In this document: one piece after another, positions 16,565 to 27,027 of the stretch | Numbering within the stretch: the first letter of the stretch is position 1 | How the letters are laid out: every line of letters begins with the position of its first letter | DNA from: Streptococcus pseudopneumoniae | GTDB lineage: Bacteria; Bacillota; Bacilli; Lactobacillales; Streptococcaceae | NCBI RefSeq assembly: GCF_001070715.1 | Contig: NZ_JVRR01000137.1 | Location: 43,263-107,262, forward strand | Length of the DNA: 64,000 nt | Direction of reading: 5' to 3' | The notes under the pieces: model-generated | What the model was told of the DNA's origin: nothing | Seen by the model: only the letters and a program-made list of their open reading frames with translations | The model's database searches: none | Made by a program: the position numbers and the translations under genes

Positions 16565-18995
16565 ATACATTGAAAATAATCTGGTCTGGAATAAAGATGG
16601 CGAATGTTACGCCTATTATGAGCTTATTCCTTACAATTACTCATTCCTAAGTCCAGAACAGAAAATACAAGTGCATGATTCTTTCAGACAGCTTATCGCA
16701 CAAAATCGTGATGGCAAGATTCATGCTCTACAAATCAGTACAGAATCCAGCATACGTTCTGCACAAGAACGTTCCAAAGAGGAAGTAACTGGCAAACTCA
16801 AAGTAATTGCCTATGACAAAATCGACCAACAGACAGACGCTTTAATATCCATGATTGGCGAAAATCAAGTGGACTACCGCTTCTTTATCGGCTTTAAGTT
16901 GCTTCTCAACGATCAAGAGTTTTCTATGAAAAGTCTTACCGTTGAAGCCAAAAATGCTTTGTCTGATTTTGTCTATGATGTGAACCATAAGCTAATGGGC
17001 GATTTTGTCAGCATGAGTAATGATGAAATCCTGCGTTTTCAGAAGATGGAAAAGCTCTTGGAAAATAAAATCTCTCGTCGTTTCAAAATCCGTAGACTGG
17101 ATAAGGACGACTTCGGCTATCTGATTGAACATCTTTATGGACAGACAGGTACAGCTTATGAAGATTATGAGTACCATCTATCAAAGAAGAAGCTGGATAA
17201 TGAAACGCTGATTAAATATTATGACCTTATTAAACCGACCCGTTGTCTGGTGGAAGAAAAACAGCGATACCTAAAAATTCAACAGGAAGACGAAACCGTC
17301 TATGTGGCGTACTTTACCATCAACAGCATTGTCGGCGAATTGGACTTTCCGTCCTCTGAAATCTTCTACTACCAGCAACAGCAATTTACATTCCCGATTG
17401 ATACGTCAATGAATGTGGAAATTGTAGCGAATCGTAAAGCCCTATCTACTGTCCGCAATAAAAAGAAAGAACTGAAAGACTTGGATAACCACGCTTGGCA
17501 AAGTGATAATGAAACCAGCTCCAATGTGGCGGAAGCTCTGGAAAGTGTGAATGAGCTGGAAACCAATTTAGACCAAAGCAAGGAATCTATGTACAAGCTG
17601 TCTTATGTGGTAAGGGTATCAGCAAATGATCTTGACGAACTCAAACGTCGTTGTAATGAAGTGAAAGATTTTTATGACGATTTAAGCGTAAAACTGGTAC
17701 GACCATTTGGGGATATGCTCGGCTTACATGAAGAATTTTTACCTGCCAGCAAGCGTTATATGAATGATTATATTCAATACGTGACCTCTGATTTCCTCGC
17801 TGGTTTAGGTTTTGGTGCTACTCAAATGCTGGGGGAAAATGAGGGGATTTATGTTGGCTACAGCTTAGATACTGGACGCAATGTCTATCTGAAACCTGCT
17901 CTTGCCAGTCAAGGGGTTAAGGGTTCAGTAACCAATGCGTTAGCGTCGGCTTTTGTTGGTTCGCTGGGTGGTGGTAAATCCTTTGCGAATAACCTTATCG
18001 TCTATTATGCGGTGCTTTATGGGGCACAAGCAGTGATTGTAGACCCAAAAGCAGAACGTGGCAGATGGAAAGAAACCTTGCCAGAGATTTCCCATGAAAT
18101 CAATATCGTCACTCTGACTTCTGATGAGAAAAACAAAGGCTTACTTGACCCTTATGTGATTATGAAAAATCCCAAAGATTCTGAATCACTGGCTATTGAT
18201 ATTCTGACATTCCTTACGGGGATTTCCTCTCGTGATGGGGAACGCTTCCCAATCCTTAGAAAAGCCATTCGTGCAGTAACCAATAGTGAAGTACGAGGGT
18301 TGATGAAAGTGATTGAGGAATTACGGGTTGAGAATACGCCACTAAGTACCAGTATAGCCGACCATATCGAAAGTTTTACAGACTATGACTTTGCACATTT
18401 ATTATTCAGTAATGGTTATGTGGAGCAGTCTATCAGCTTAGAAAAACAACTGAACATTATACAGGTTGCGGACTTGGTACTTCCCGACAAGGAAACTTCC
18501 TTTGAGGAATATACCACTATGGAGCTTTTATCCGTTGCTATGCTGATTGTCATTAGTACCTTTGCTTTAGACTTTATCCATACAGACCGAAGCATTTTCA
18601 AGATTGTAGATTTAGACGAAGCATGGAGCTTTTTACAGGTAGCACAAGGAAAAACACTATCTATGAAGCTGGTTCGGGCTGGTCGTGCTATGAACGCTGG
18701 GGTATATTTCGTGACCCAAAATACAGACGACCTCTTAGATGAAAAACTGAAAAATAACCTCGGCTTAAAATTTGCATTTCGTTCCACTGACCTTAACGAG
18801 ATTAAAAAGACCTTAGCCTTTTTTGGTGTAGACCCAGAGGACGAAAACAATCAGAAGCGATTGCGTGATTTGGAAAACGGGCAATGCCTTATCAGTGATT
18901 TATATGGTCGTGTCGGTGTGATACAGTTCCACCCTGTATTTGAAGAACTGCTCCATGCCTTTGATACCAGACCACCTGTGCGAAAAGAGGTGTAA
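16548..18995 (+). CDS. Tn916 Orf16, VirB4-like conjugation ATPase
   Basis: The 815-residue cytoplasmic ATPase powers the conjugation pore. Walker A is SLGGGKSFANN (around residue 480) and Walker B is IFKIVDLDEAW, followed by AGRAMNAGVYFVTQN. The frame is open from 16497, but the ATG at 16548 follows an AGGAG site and matches the family start MAYPIKYIENNL. It overlaps orf17 and lies two bases before orf15. Confidence 0.95.
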   Translation: MAYPIKYIENNLVWNKDGECYAYYELIPYNYSFLSPEQKIQVHDSFRQLIAQNRDGKIHALQISTESSIRSAQERSKEEVTGKLKVIAYDKIDQQTDALISMIGENQVDYRFFIGFKLLLNDQEFSMKSLTVEAKNALSDFVYDVNHKLMGDFVSMSNDEILRFQKMEKLLENKISRRFKIRRLDKDDFGYLIEHLYGQTGTAYEDYEYHLSKKKLDNETLIKYYDLIKPTRCLVEEKQRYLKIQQEDETVYVAYFTINSIVGELDFPSSEIFYYQQQQFTFPIDTSMNVEIVANRKALSTVRNKKKELKDLDNHAWQSDNETSSNVAEALESVNELETNLDQSKESMYKLSYVVRVSANDLDELKRRCNEVKDFYDDLSVKLVRPFGDMLGLHEEFLPASKRYMNDYIQYVTSDFLAGLGFGATQMLGENEGIYVGYSLDTGRNVYLKPALASQGVKGSVTNALASAFVGSLGGGKSFANNLIVYYAVLYGAQAVIVDPKAERGRWKETLPEISHEINIVTLTSDEKNKGLLDPYVIMKNPKDSESLAIDILTFLTGISSRDGERFPILRKAIRAVTNSEVRGLMKVIEELRVENTPLSTSIADHIESFTDYDFAHLLFSNGYVEQSISLEKQLNIIQVADLVLPDKETSFEEYTTMELLSVAMLIVISTFALDFIHTDRSIFKIVDLDEAWSFLQVAQGKTLSMKLVRAGRAMNAGVYFVTQNTDDLLDEKLKNNLGLKFAFRSTDLNEIKKTLAFFGVDPEDENNQKRLRDLENGQCLISDLYGRVGVIQFHPVFEELLHAFDTRPPVRKEV

Positions 18996-18997
18996 AT

Positions 18998-21175
18998 GTG
19001 AAACCATCAATAGTAAACAGAATAAAATCAAACTGGACGCTGAAACGTCTAGGTAAAGTGGCAATGACAGTGGCTTTCACACTTGTGATTGCCATTTTTC
19101 TTTTAGCCATGCTGGGAACGGTGGTTCAAGCTGCGGGCTTGGTAGATGATACGGTCAATGTGGCAAATGAATACAGCCGATACCCACTTGAAAACTATCA
19201 ACTGGATTTTTATGTGGATAATAGCTGGGGCTGGCTTCCGTGGAACTGGTCGGACGGGATTGGAAAACAGGTCATGTATGGACTATATGCCATTACCAAT
19301 TTTATTTGGACAATCAGTTTGTATGTTTCCAATGCGACAGGTTACTTAGTACAGGAAGCCTATTCCTTAGACTTCATTTCCGCTACAGCAGATTCCATTG
19401 GTAAGAATATGCAGACCTTAGCTGGTGTGAGTGCAAACGGATTTTCAACAGAGGGTTTCTATGTTGGATTCCTCTTACTCTTGATTTTGGTTCTTGGGGT
19501 TTATGTTGCCTATACGGGACTGATAAAGAGAGAAACCACAAAGGCAATTCATGCCATTATGAATTTTGTGCTGGTGTTTATCCTATCGGCTTCCTTTATT
19601 GCCTACGCTCCCGACTACATTAAAAAAATCAATGACTTTTCATCAGACATCAGTAATGCCAGTTTATCACTTGGCACGAAGATTGTCATGCCCCATTCCG
19701 ATAGTCAAGGCAAGGACAGCGTGGACTTAATCAGAGATAGCCTGTTTTCCATACAGGTTCAGCAACCGTGGCTACTGATTCAATACAACAGTTCAGACAT
19801 TGAAAGTATCGGTATTGACCGTGTGGAAAGCCTGCTCTCCACCAGCCCAGATTCCAACAATGGCGAAGACAGAGAAAAAATTGTTGCGGAAGAAATTGAA
19901 GACAGAAGCAATACCAATCTAACCATTACAAAGACCATTAACCGTTTAGGTACAGTCTTCTTCCTATTTGTCTTCAATATTGGGATTTCCATATTTGTAT
20001 TCCTATTAACAGGAATCATGATTTTCTCGCAGGTACTTTTTATCATCTATGCTATGTTTCTGCCTGTGAGCTTTATTTTAAGCATGATTCCATCATTTGA
20101 TGGTATGTCAAAACGAGCCATAACAAAGCTCTTTAATACCATTTTGACACGAGCTGGAATCACATTGATTATTACGACAGCATTTAGTATTTCAACCATG
20201 CTCTATACCTTATCGGCTGGTTATCCGTTCTTTTTGATTGCTTTTCTACAGATTGTGACCTTTGCAGGAATCTACTTCAAGCTGGGCGATTTAATGAGTA
20301 TGTTTTCTCTACAGAGTAACGATTCTCAAAGTGTGGGAAGTCGTGTGATGAGAAAACCTCGTATGCTTATGCACGCTCACATGCACCGTCTACAGCGGAA
20401 ACTTGGACGTTCCATGACTACTCTAGGGGCTGGGTCTGCCATTGTTACAGGTAAAAAAGGACAGTCGGGTTCGGGGAGTTCTGCAAGGACACAAGCAGAT
20501 CACTCCCGACCAGACGGAAAGGAAAAATCAACACTTGGAAAACGTATCGGTCAAACCATCGGTACAGTAGCTGATACCAAAGACAGAATGGTAGACACTG
20601 CTAGTGGTTTGAAAGAACAGGTTAAAGATTTGCCGACCAATGCAAGATATGCAGTATATCAAGGAAAATCCAAAGTAAAAGAGAATGTCCGTGATTTAAC
20701 CAGTAGTATTTCTCAAACCAAAGCGGACAGAGCCAGTGGACGCAAGGAACAGCAGGAACAAAGGCGAAAAACCATTGCGAAGCGTCGCTCTGAAATGGAA
20801 CAGGTCAAACAGAAAAAACAGCCTGCTTCTTCTGTTCATGAAAGACCGACTACAAGACAAGAACAATATCATGATGAACAGACCTCAAAACAGTCTAATA
20901 TTCAGACTTCATATAAGGAATCTCAACAAGCCAAACAAGAGCGTCCAGCAGTTAAGTCCGATTTTTCAAGTCCAAAAGTGGAACGCCAAGGCAATACCGT
21001 TCAAGAAAAAATCGTTCAAAAGCCAGCAACTTCAACCACTACAGCAGATAGAACTTCACAACGTCCAATCACAAAAGAACGTCCGTCTACTGTTCAAAGA
21101 GTACCACTACAAAATACAAGAAGTAGACCACCAATCAAAACCGCCACCATTAAGAAAGTCGGTAAGAAACCATGA
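18998..21175 (+). CDS. Tn916 Orf15, polytopic membrane channel protein (VirB6-like)
   Basis: The 725-residue protein has an N-terminal helix, then several membrane segments between residues 60 and 440. A long hydrophilic C-terminal tail follows (about 450-725), rich in Gln, Lys, Arg and Ser with repeated QTKADR/KEQQEQ-like text. It is a VirB6/TrbL-like pore protein of the Tn916 transfer machine. The GTG start at 18998 follows GAGGTG. It overlaps orf14 by four bases. Confidence 0.9.
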   Translation: MKPSIVNRIKSNWTLKRLGKVAMTVAFTLVIAIFLLAMLGTVVQAAGLVDDTVNVANEYSRYPLENYQLDFYVDNSWGWLPWNWSDGIGKQVMYGLYAITNFIWTISLYVSNATGYLVQEAYSLDFISATADSIGKNMQTLAGVSANGFSTEGFYVGFLLLLILVLGVYVAYTGLIKRETTKAIHAIMNFVLVFILSASFIAYAPDYIKKINDFSSDISNASLSLGTKIVMPHSDSQGKDSVDLIRDSLFSIQVQQPWLLIQYNSSDIESIGIDRVESLLSTSPDSNNGEDREKIVAEEIEDRSNTNLTITKTINRLGTVFFLFVFNIGISIFVFLLTGIMIFSQVLFIIYAMFLPVSFILSMIPSFDGMSKRAITKLFNTILTRAGITLIITTAFSISTMLYTLSAGYPFFLIAFLQIVTFAGIYFKLGDLMSMFSLQSNDSQSVGSRVMRKPRMLMHAHMHRLQRKLGRSMTTLGAGSAIVTGKKGQSGSGSSARTQADHSRPDGKEKSTLGKRIGQTIGTVADTKDRMVDTASGLKEQVKDLPTNARYAVYQGKSKVKENVRDLTSSISQTKADRASGRKEQQEQRRKTIAKRRSEMEQVKQKKQPASSVHERPTTRQEQYHDEQTSKQSNIQTSYKESQQAKQERPAVKSDFSSPKVERQGNTVQEKIVQKPATSTTTADRTSQRPITKERPSTVQRVPLQNTRSRPPIKTATIKKVGKKP

Positions 21176-22173
21176 AGTTGAAAACTTTAGTGATTGGTGG
21201 TTCTGGATTATTCTTGATGGTCTTCTCACTGCTTCTGTTTGTTGCCATTTTATTTTCAGATGAACAGGACAGCGGAATTTCCAATATTCATTATGGAGGT
21301 GTGAATGTTTCCGCAGAAGTGCTGGCTCATAAGCCTATGGTAGAAAAATATGCCAAAGAATATGGCGTTGAAGAATATGTCAACATACTTCTTGCGATTA
21401 TACAGGTGGAATCGGGCGGTACTGCGGAAGATGTTATGCAGTCCTCGGAATCCCTCGGTCTTCCACCTAATTCATTGAGTACAGAAGAATCCATTAAGCA
21501 AGGTGTGAAGTATTTCAGTGAATTATTAGCCAGTAGCGAAAGGCTCAGTGTAGATTTAGAATCGGTTATCCAGTCCTACAATTATGGTGGTGGTTTCTTA
21601 GGGTATGTGGCTAATCGTGGAAATAAATATACCTTTGAACTGGCTCAAAGTTTCTCAAAAGAGTATTCAGGTGGCGAAAAAGTGTCTTACCCCAATCCCA
21701 TAGCCATACCTATCAATGGGGGCTGGCGATACAACTATGGCAATATGTTTTATGTGCAACTGGTAACGCAGTATCTTGTCACAACAGAGTTTGATGATGA
21801 TACGGTACAAGCCATCATGGACGAAGCACTGAAATATGAGGGCTGGCGATACGTTTACGGTGGAGCTTCCCCGACTACTTCTTTTGATTGTAGCGGACTG
21901 ACACAATGGACGTATGGAAAAGCTGGAATTAACTTACCACGAACCGCACAACAGCAATATGATGTGACCCAGCATATCCCACTATCGGAAGCACAAGCTG
22001 GCGATTTGGTTTTCTTTCATTCTACCTATAACGCTGGCTCTTATATTACTCATGTTGGGATATACCTTGGCAATAACCGTATGTTTCATGCAGGCGACCC
22101 AATCGGTTATGCCGACTTAACAAGCCCCTACTGGCAACAGCATTTAGTGGGAGCAGGACGAATCAAACAATGA
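21172..22173 (+). CDS. Tn916 Orf14, bifunctional cell-wall hydrolase (lysozyme-like plus NlpC/P60)
   Basis: The 333-residue exported enzyme has a membrane anchor at residues 5-27. A soluble lytic transglycosylase/lysozyme-like domain follows (LLAIIQVESGG, about residues 65-165). The C-terminal NlpC/P60 peptidase domain has catalytic Cys in TSFDCSGLTQW and His in THVGIYLG. It opens peptidoglycan locally for the conjugation pore. It is intact and overlaps orf15 and orf13. Confidence 0.95.
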   Translation: MKLKTLVIGGSGLFLMVFSLLLFVAILFSDEQDSGISNIHYGGVNVSAEVLAHKPMVEKYAKEYGVEEYVNILLAIIQVESGGTAEDVMQSSESLGLPPNSLSTEESIKQGVKYFSELLASSERLSVDLESVIQSYNYGGGFLGYVANRGNKYTFELAQSFSKEYSGGEKVSYPNPIAIPINGGWRYNYGNMFYVQLVTQYLVTTEFDDDTVQAIMDEALKYEGWRYVYGGASPTTSFDCSGLTQWTYGKAGINLPRTAQQQYDVTQHIPLSEAQAGDLVFFHSTYNAGSYITHVGIYLGNNRMFHAGDPIGYADLTSPYWQQHLVGAGRIKQ

Positions 22174-23105
22174 GAAAGGAAGATTTAATGATGAAATTTA
22201 GAAAAAATCAGAATAAAGAAAAACAGATACCAAAGGAAAAGAAACCTCGTGTCTACTATAAGGTCAATCCTCATAAAAAGGTTGTGATTGCCTTGTGGGT
22301 ACTTTTAGGGCTTAGTTTCAGCTTTGCGATATTCAAGCACTTTACAGCTATAGATACTCATACTATTCACGAAACAACTATCATAGAAAAGGAATACGTT
22401 GATACTCATCATGTAGAAAATTTTGTAGAGAACTTTGCGAAAGTCTACTATTCATGGGAGCAATCCGATAAGTCCATTGATAATCGAATGGAAAGTCTAA
22501 AAGGCTATCTGACAGATGAACTTCAAGCTCTCAATGTTGATACAGTACGCAAAGATATTCCTGTATCGTCTTCTGTAAGAGGATTTCAGATATGGACGGT
22601 AGAGCCAACTGGCGACAATGAGTTTAATGTAACCTACAGTGTAGACCAGCTCATTACAGAGGGAGAAAATACAAAGACCGTCCACTCTGCTTATATAGTG
22701 AGTGTCTATGTAGATGGTTCTGGAAATATGGTACTGGTTAAGAATCCGACCATTACCAACATACCTAAGAAATCAAGTTATAAACCAAAAGCCATTGAAA
22801 GTGAGGGGACGGTTGATTCCATTACAACCAATGAAATCAATGAGTTTTTAACGACGTTCTTCAAGCTCTATCCTACAGCGACAGCCAGTGAACTTTCCTA
22901 CTATGTGAATGACGGGATATTAAAACCAATCGGAAAAGAGTACATCTTTCAAGAACTGGTAAATCCTATTCACAATCGTAAGGATAATCAAGTCACGGTA
23001 TCGCTGACAGTGGAGTATATCGACCAGCAGACCAAAGCAACGCAGGTATCTCAATTTGATTTGGTACTTGAAAAGAACGGGAGTAATTGGAAGATTATAG
23101 AATAA
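22170..23105 (+). CDS. Tn916 Orf13, TcpC-family pore protein
   Basis: The 311-residue protein has one membrane helix (about residues 35-55). Two NTF2-like TcpC domains follow outside the membrane (VENFVENFAKVYYSWEQ and ITTNEINEFLTTFFKLYP). This is the VirB8-like part of the pore. The ATG at 22170 overlaps the orf14 stop; in-frame ATGs at 22188 and 22191 are alternatives. Sequence after its stop belongs to the tet(M) control region. Confidence 0.9.
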   Translation: MRKEDLMMKFRKNQNKEKQIPKEKKPRVYYKVNPHKKVVIALWVLLGLSFSFAIFKHFTAIDTHTIHETTIIEKEYVDTHHVENFVENFAKVYYSWEQSDKSIDNRMESLKGYLTDELQALNVDTVRKDIPVSSSVRGFQIWTVEPTGDNEFNVTYSVDQLITEGENTKTVHSAYIVSVYVDGSGNMVLVKNPTITNIPKKSSYKPKAIESEGTVDSITTNEINEFLTTFFKLYPTATASELSYYVNDGILKPIGKEYIFQELVNPIHNRKDNQVTVSLTVEYIDQQTKATQVSQFDLVLEKNGSNWKIIE

Positions 23106-23174
23106 CAAATATTGGTACATTATTACAGCTATTTTGTAATCACGTACTCTCTTTGATAAAAAATTGGAGATTCC

Positions 23175-23203
23175 TTGACAAATATGCTCTTACGTGCTAT
23201 TAT
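23175..23203 (+). promoter_or_regulatory. tet(M) promoter
   Basis: TTGACA (23175-23180) and TATTAT (23198-23203) have an exact 17-base spacer. Confidence 0.85.
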
Positions 23204-23234
23204 TTAAGTATCTATTTAAAAGGAGTTAATAAAT

Positions 23235-23341
23235 ATGCGGCAAGGTATTCTTAAATAAACTGTCAATTTGATAGTGGGAACAAATAATTGGATGTCCTTT
23301 TTTAGGAGGGCTTAGTTTTTTGTACCCAGTTTAAGAATACC
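23235..23341 (+). promoter_or_regulatory. First attenuator structure upstream of tet(M)
   Basis: A 7-codon mini ORF (MRQGILK, 23235-23258) lies over the left arm GGTATTCTTAAA (23244-23255). The exact complement TTTAAGAATACC is at 23330-23341. Ribosome movement on the mini ORF could disrupt the stem. This fits the known transcriptional attenuation of tet(M) in Tn916. Confidence 0.65.
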
Positions 23342-23379
23342 TTTATCATGTGATTCTAAAGTATCCGGAGAATATCTGT

Positions 23380-23466
23380 ATGCTTTGTATGCCTATGGTT
23401 ATGCATAAAAATCCCAGTGATAAAAGTATTTATCACTGGGATTTTTATGCCCTTTTGGGTTTTTGA
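23380..23466 (+). CDS. tet(M) leader peptide (Tn916 Orf12)
   Basis: The 28-residue leader is MLCMPMVMHKNPSDKSI.... Within it, 23407-23446 forms a perfect 18-bp stem with a 4-base loop followed by T-rich sequence, which is the tet(M) attenuator. Translation of the leader in tetracycline is thought to favour read-through into tet(M). Confidence 0.85.
   Translation: MLCMPMVMHKNPSDKSIYHWDFYALLGF
23407..23446 (+). terminator. tet(M) attenuator hairpin
   Basis: The arms 23407-23424 and 23429-23446 are exact complements, ending in five T. It lies inside the leader ORF. Confidence 0.85.
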
Positions 23467-23481
23467 ATGGAGGAAAATCAC

Positions 23482-25401
23482 ATGAAAATTATTAATATTG
23501 GAGTTTTAGCTCATGTTGATGCAGGAAAAACTACCTTAACAGAAAGCTTATTATATAACAGTGGAGCGATTACAGAATTAGGAAGCGTGGACAAAGGTAC
23601 AACGAGGACGGATAATACGCTTTTAGAACGTCAGAGAGGAATTACAATTCAGACAGGAATAACCTCTTTTCAGTGGGAAAATACGAAGGTGAACATCATA
23701 GACACGCCAGGACATATGGATTTCTTAGCAGAAGTATATCGTTCATTATCAGTTTTAGATGGGGCAATTCTACTGATTTCTGCAAAAGATGGCGTACAAG
23801 CACAAACTCGTATATTATTTCATGCACTTAGGAAAATGGGGATTCCCACAATCTTTTTTATCAATAAGATTGACCAAAATGGAATTGATTTATCAACGGT
23901 TTATCAGGATATTAAAGAGAAACTTTCTGCCGAAATTGTAATCAAACAGAAGGTAGAACTGTATCCTAATATGTGTGTGACGAACTTTACCGAATCTGAA
24001 CAATGGGATACGGTAATAGAGGGAAACGATGACCTTTTAGAGAAATATATGTCCGGTAAATCATTAGAAGCATTGGAACTCGAACAAGAGGAAAGCATAA
24101 GATTTCAGAATTGTTCTCTGTTCCCTGTTTATCACGGAAGTGCAAAAAACAATATAGGGATTGATAACCTTATAGAAGTGATTACGAATAAATTTTATTC
24201 ATCAACACATCGAGGTCAGTCTGAACTTTGCGGAAAAGTTTTCAAAATTGAGTATTCGGAAAAAAGACAGCGTCTTGCATATATACGCCTTTATAGTGGA
24301 GTACTACATTTACGAGATTCGGTTAGAGTATCAGAAAAAGAAAAAATAAAAGTTACAGAAATGTATACTTCAATAAATGGTGAATTATGTAAAATTGATA
24401 AGGCTTATTCCGGGGAAATTGTTATTTTGCAGAATGAGTTTTTGAAGTTAAATAGTGTTCTTGGAGATACAAAGCTATTGCCACAGAGAGAGAGAATTGA
24501 AAATCCCCTCCCTCTGCTGCAAACGACTGTTGAACCGAGCAAACCTCAACAAAGGGAAATGTTACTTGATGCACTTTTAGAAATCTCCGACAGTGACCCG
24601 CTTCTGCGATATTATGTGGATTCTGCGACACATGAAATCATACTTTCTTTCTTAGGGAAAGTACAAATGGAAGTGACTTGTGCTCTGCTGCAAGAAAAGT
24701 ATCATGTGGAGATAGAAATAAAAGAGCCTACAGTCATTTATATGGAAAGACCGTTAAAAAAAGCAGAGTATACCATTCACATCGAAGTTCCACCGAATCC
24801 TTTCTGGGCTTCCATTGGTCTATCTGTAGCACAGCTTCCATTAGGGAGCGGAGTACAGTATGAGAGCTCGGTTTCTCTTGGATACTTAAATCAATCGTTT
24901 CAAAATGCAGTTATGGAGGGGATACGCTATGGCTGTGAACAAGGATTGTATGGTTGGAATGTGACGGACTGTAAAATCTGTTTTAAGTATGGCTTATACT
25001 ATAGCCCTGTTAGTACCCCAGCAGATTTTCGGATGCTTGCTCCTATTGTATTGGAACAAGTCTTAAAAAAAGCTGGAACAGAATTGTTAGAGCCATATCT
25101 TAGTTTTAAAATTTATGCGCCACAGGAATATCTTTCACGAGCATACAACGATGCTCCTAAATATTGTGCGAACATCGTAGACACTCAATTGAAAAATAAT
25201 GAGGTCATTCTTAGTGGAGAAATCCCTGCTCGGTGTATTCAAGAATATCGTAGTGATTTAACTTTCTTTACAAATGGACGTAGTGTTTGTTTAACAGAGT
25301 TAAAAGGGTACCATGTTACTACCGGTGAACCTGTTTGCCAGCCCCGTCGTCCAAATAGTCGGATAGATAAAGTACGATATATGTTCAATAAAATAACTTA
25401 G
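23482..25401 (+). CDS. tet(M): Ribosomal protection protein Tet(M)
   Basis: The 639-residue EF-G-like GTPase removes tetracycline from the ribosome. G motifs are [12 protein letters not shown] (G1), RGITIQTG (G2), DTPGHMDF (G3) and NKIDQNG (G4). The C-terminal EF-G domains IV and V are present to the usual end. The ATG at 23482 follows GGAGG; the upstream ATG at 23467 would add MEENH and is unlikely. Sequence is complete. Confidence 0.98.
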   Translation: MKIINIGVLAHVDAGKTTLTESLLYNSGAITELGSVDKGTTRTDNTLLERQRGITIQTGITSFQWENTKVNIIDTPGHMDFLAEVYRSLSVLDGAILLISAKDGVQAQTRILFHALRKMGIPTIFFINKIDQNGIDLSTVYQDIKEKLSAEIVIKQKVELYPNMCVTNFTESEQWDTVIEGNDDLLEKYMSGKSLEALELEQEESIRFQNCSLFPVYHGSAKNNIGIDNLIEVITNKFYSSTHRGQSELCGKVFKIEYSEKRQRLAYIRLYSGVLHLRDSVRVSEKEKIKVTEMYTSINGELCKIDKAYSGEIVILQNEFLKLNSVLGDTKLLPQRERIENPLPLLQTTVEPSKPQQREMLLDALLEISDSDPLLRYYVDSATHEIILSFLGKVQMEVTCALLQEKYHVEIEIKEPTVIYMERPLKKAEYTIHIEVPPNPFWASIGLSVAQLPLGSGVQYESSVSLGYLNQSFQNAVMEGIRYGCEQGLYGWNVTDCKICFKYGLYYSPVSTPADFRMLAPIVLEQVLKKAGTELLEPYLSFKIYAPQEYLSRAYNDAPKYCANIVDTQLKNNEVILSGEIPARCIQEYRSDLTFFTNGRSVCLTELKGYHVTTGEPVCQPRRPNSRIDKVRYMFNKIT

Positions 25402-25498
25402 TGTATTTTATGTTGTTATATAAATATGGTTTCTTGTTAAATAAGATGAAATATTTTTTAATAAAGATTTGAATTAAAGTGTAAAGGAGGAGATAGTT

Positions 25499-25687
25499 AT
25501 TATAAACTACAAGTGGATATTGTGTCCTGTATGTGGAAATAAAACACGATTAAAGATAAGGGAAGATACTGAATTAAAAAAATTCCCCCTCTATTGTCCG
25601 AAATGCAGACAAGAAAATTTAATTGAAATAAAGCAGTTCAAAGTAACTGTGATTACAGAGCCAGACGCAAAGACGCAGAGCCGATAA
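25499..25687 (+). CDS. Tn916 Orf6, cysteine-rich KTR-domain protein
   Basis: The 62-residue zinc-ribbon protein has CPVCGNKTRLKIR and CPKCRQEN, the Cys_rich_KTR pattern. The frame has no ATG, GTG or TTG ahead of the conserved part. The strong site AAAGGAGGAG (25483-25492) points to ATT at 25499 as start (or less likely the later TTG at 25520). Function is unknown. It lies downstream of tet(M) and ends in a hairpin. Confidence 0.75.
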   Translation: MINYKWILCPVCGNKTRLKIREDTELKKFPLYCPKCRQENLIEIKQFKVTVITEPDAKTQSR

Positions 25688-25720
25688 AATGAGATTAATA
25701 CAATCTCATTTTATCGGCTC
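25678..25720. terminator. Bidirectional terminator between orf6 and orf9
   Basis: A perfect 19-bp stem (GAGCCGATAAAATGAGATT and its complement) around AATAC. It overlaps the end of orf6 and lies near the end of the convergent orf9. Confidence 0.85.
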
Positions 25721-25746
25721 TTTCCGTTATGTATGGATTCTTTTAA

Positions 25747-26100
25747 TTAGTCTTCGATGTTTCTTGCTTCGTTGATACCGCTGGCTAAAGATTCCATTAA
25801 GGATAGTTCTTTGTCTGTAAAGCTATCCATGTATTTCTCTATCTGTAATCGTCGGGTGCTTTTTACCAAGTTATTAGCAGGTAAGAAAAATTCATCAACG
25901 GAAACATGAAGTAACGATACAAGGTCATAAAGAACTTGTATGCTGGGGTGTTGCCCTTTATTTTCAATATTAGTTAAGTACCGTGGGTCAATTTCAATCA
26001 ATGCTCCCACTTGTTCACGAGTTAAACCTCGTTTCAATCGAGCTTCTTTAATGGCTAAACCAAAGGCTCTAAAATCATATTTATCTTCTTTTTTACGCAT
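25747..26100 (-). CDS. Tn916 Orf9, Xre-family transcriptional regulator
   Basis: The 117-residue protein has an N-terminal Cro/C1 HTH ([27 protein letters not shown]). In Tn916 Orf9 is taken to repress the orf7-orf8 promoter and so excision and transfer. It is transcribed away from orf7, with the control region between them. It is intact. Confidence 0.9.
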   Translation of the reverse strand: MRKKEDKYDFRAFGLAIKEARLKRGLTREQVGALIEIDPRYLTNIENKGQHPSIQVLYDLVSLLHVSVDEFFLPANNLVKSTRRLQIEKYMDSFTDKELSLMESLASGINEARNIED

Positions 26101-26604
26101 AGTAGACCACCTCTATACATTTTATTGTTCCTACTGAATTAAAAACAGGTATAGAAAAACGTGTTATATGGTTTATAGGTTTATATTTAATAAAAAGCAC
26201 TACTAAACGCCAATAAAAAAAACCGTTATATGGTAGTGCTATTTACGCTGTTAAAATATTGTATATTACTTCCAAATGGCGGTTTGTTGGAGGTCAACGT
26301 CGCCATGAAGTACATCATATACAATAAATTTCCTTACATTGGGTTCTTGTCAAAAAAAGTCGTCTATCTGCAATAGATAAGTACGTCCACCAATGTGGTT
26401 TTATAAATCATATAGATAGAATAACAGAAGCATGTAAACAGAGAAATAAATCTGTTTATATGCTTTTTTGGCTATTCAGAACTTTTTTACAAAGTTTATT
26501 TATCAGTAATGCAACAAATCCCCCTTTCACATTGGGACTAAGAGTGAAAGGAGATAAACGAGCAAGGCTCACTTCCTTTCCTAGACAGAAAGGGGGTGAG
26601 AAAC
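26101..26604. promoter_or_regulatory. Control region between orf9 and orf7
   Basis: About 500 bases without a supported gene. It holds an inverted pair AGCACTAC...GTAGTGCT (26196-26240), a second dyad around ATTGTATATTAC...ATACAAT, and a terminator at 26430-26469. This is where the Orf9-controlled promoters of Tn916 lie. Confidence 0.55.
26430..26469 (+). terminator. Terminator upstream of orf7
   Basis: The stem GCATGTAAACAGA/TCTGTTTATATGC (one wobble) is followed by TTTTTT. Confidence 0.75.
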
Positions 26605-27027
26605 ATGAAACCATCTTCTTTTCAGACCACAATAGAAAATCAGTTTGACTATATCTGTAAACGTGCTATGGAAGACGAGCGAAAGAATTATATGCTTTAT
26701 CTTTCAAGGATTGCAAAGCGTGAGGTGTCCTTTTCGGATGTTGGCGATTATCTTGTTAGCCAGTTTGCGACAACAGATAACTATTCAACTGACTTTCAGA
26801 TTTTTACACTCAATGGGTTATCAGTAGGCGTTGAAAATGATTTGTTGAGTGAAGCATTACGTGAGTTGCCAGACAAGAAACGTGAAATTCTACTGCTGTT
26901 TTACTTTATGGACATGAGCGATTCAGAAATTGCAGACCTGTTGAAATTGAACCGTTCTACTGTCTATCGGCATAGAACCAGTGGACTAGCCTTAATTAAA
27001 AAGTTTATGGAGGAATTTGAAGAATGA
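26605..27027 (+). CDS. Tn916 Orf7, sigma-70 region 4-like regulator
   Basis: About 140 residues with a C-terminal sigma-like HTH (LPDKKREILLLFYFMDMSDSEIADLLKLNRSTVYRHR). Orf7 of Tn916 is needed for expression of the downstream orf8-xis-int and read-through transfer transcripts. The ATG at 26605 has AAAGGGGGTG upstream; GTG at 26596 is possible. It overlaps orf8 by four bases. Confidence 0.9.
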   Translation: MKPSSFQTTIENQFDYICKRAMEDERKNYMLYLSRIAKREVSFSDVGDYLVSQFATTDNYSTDFQIFTLNGLSVGVENDLLSEALRELPDKKREILLLFYFMDMSDSEIADLLKLNRSTVYRHRTSGLALIKKFMEEFEE

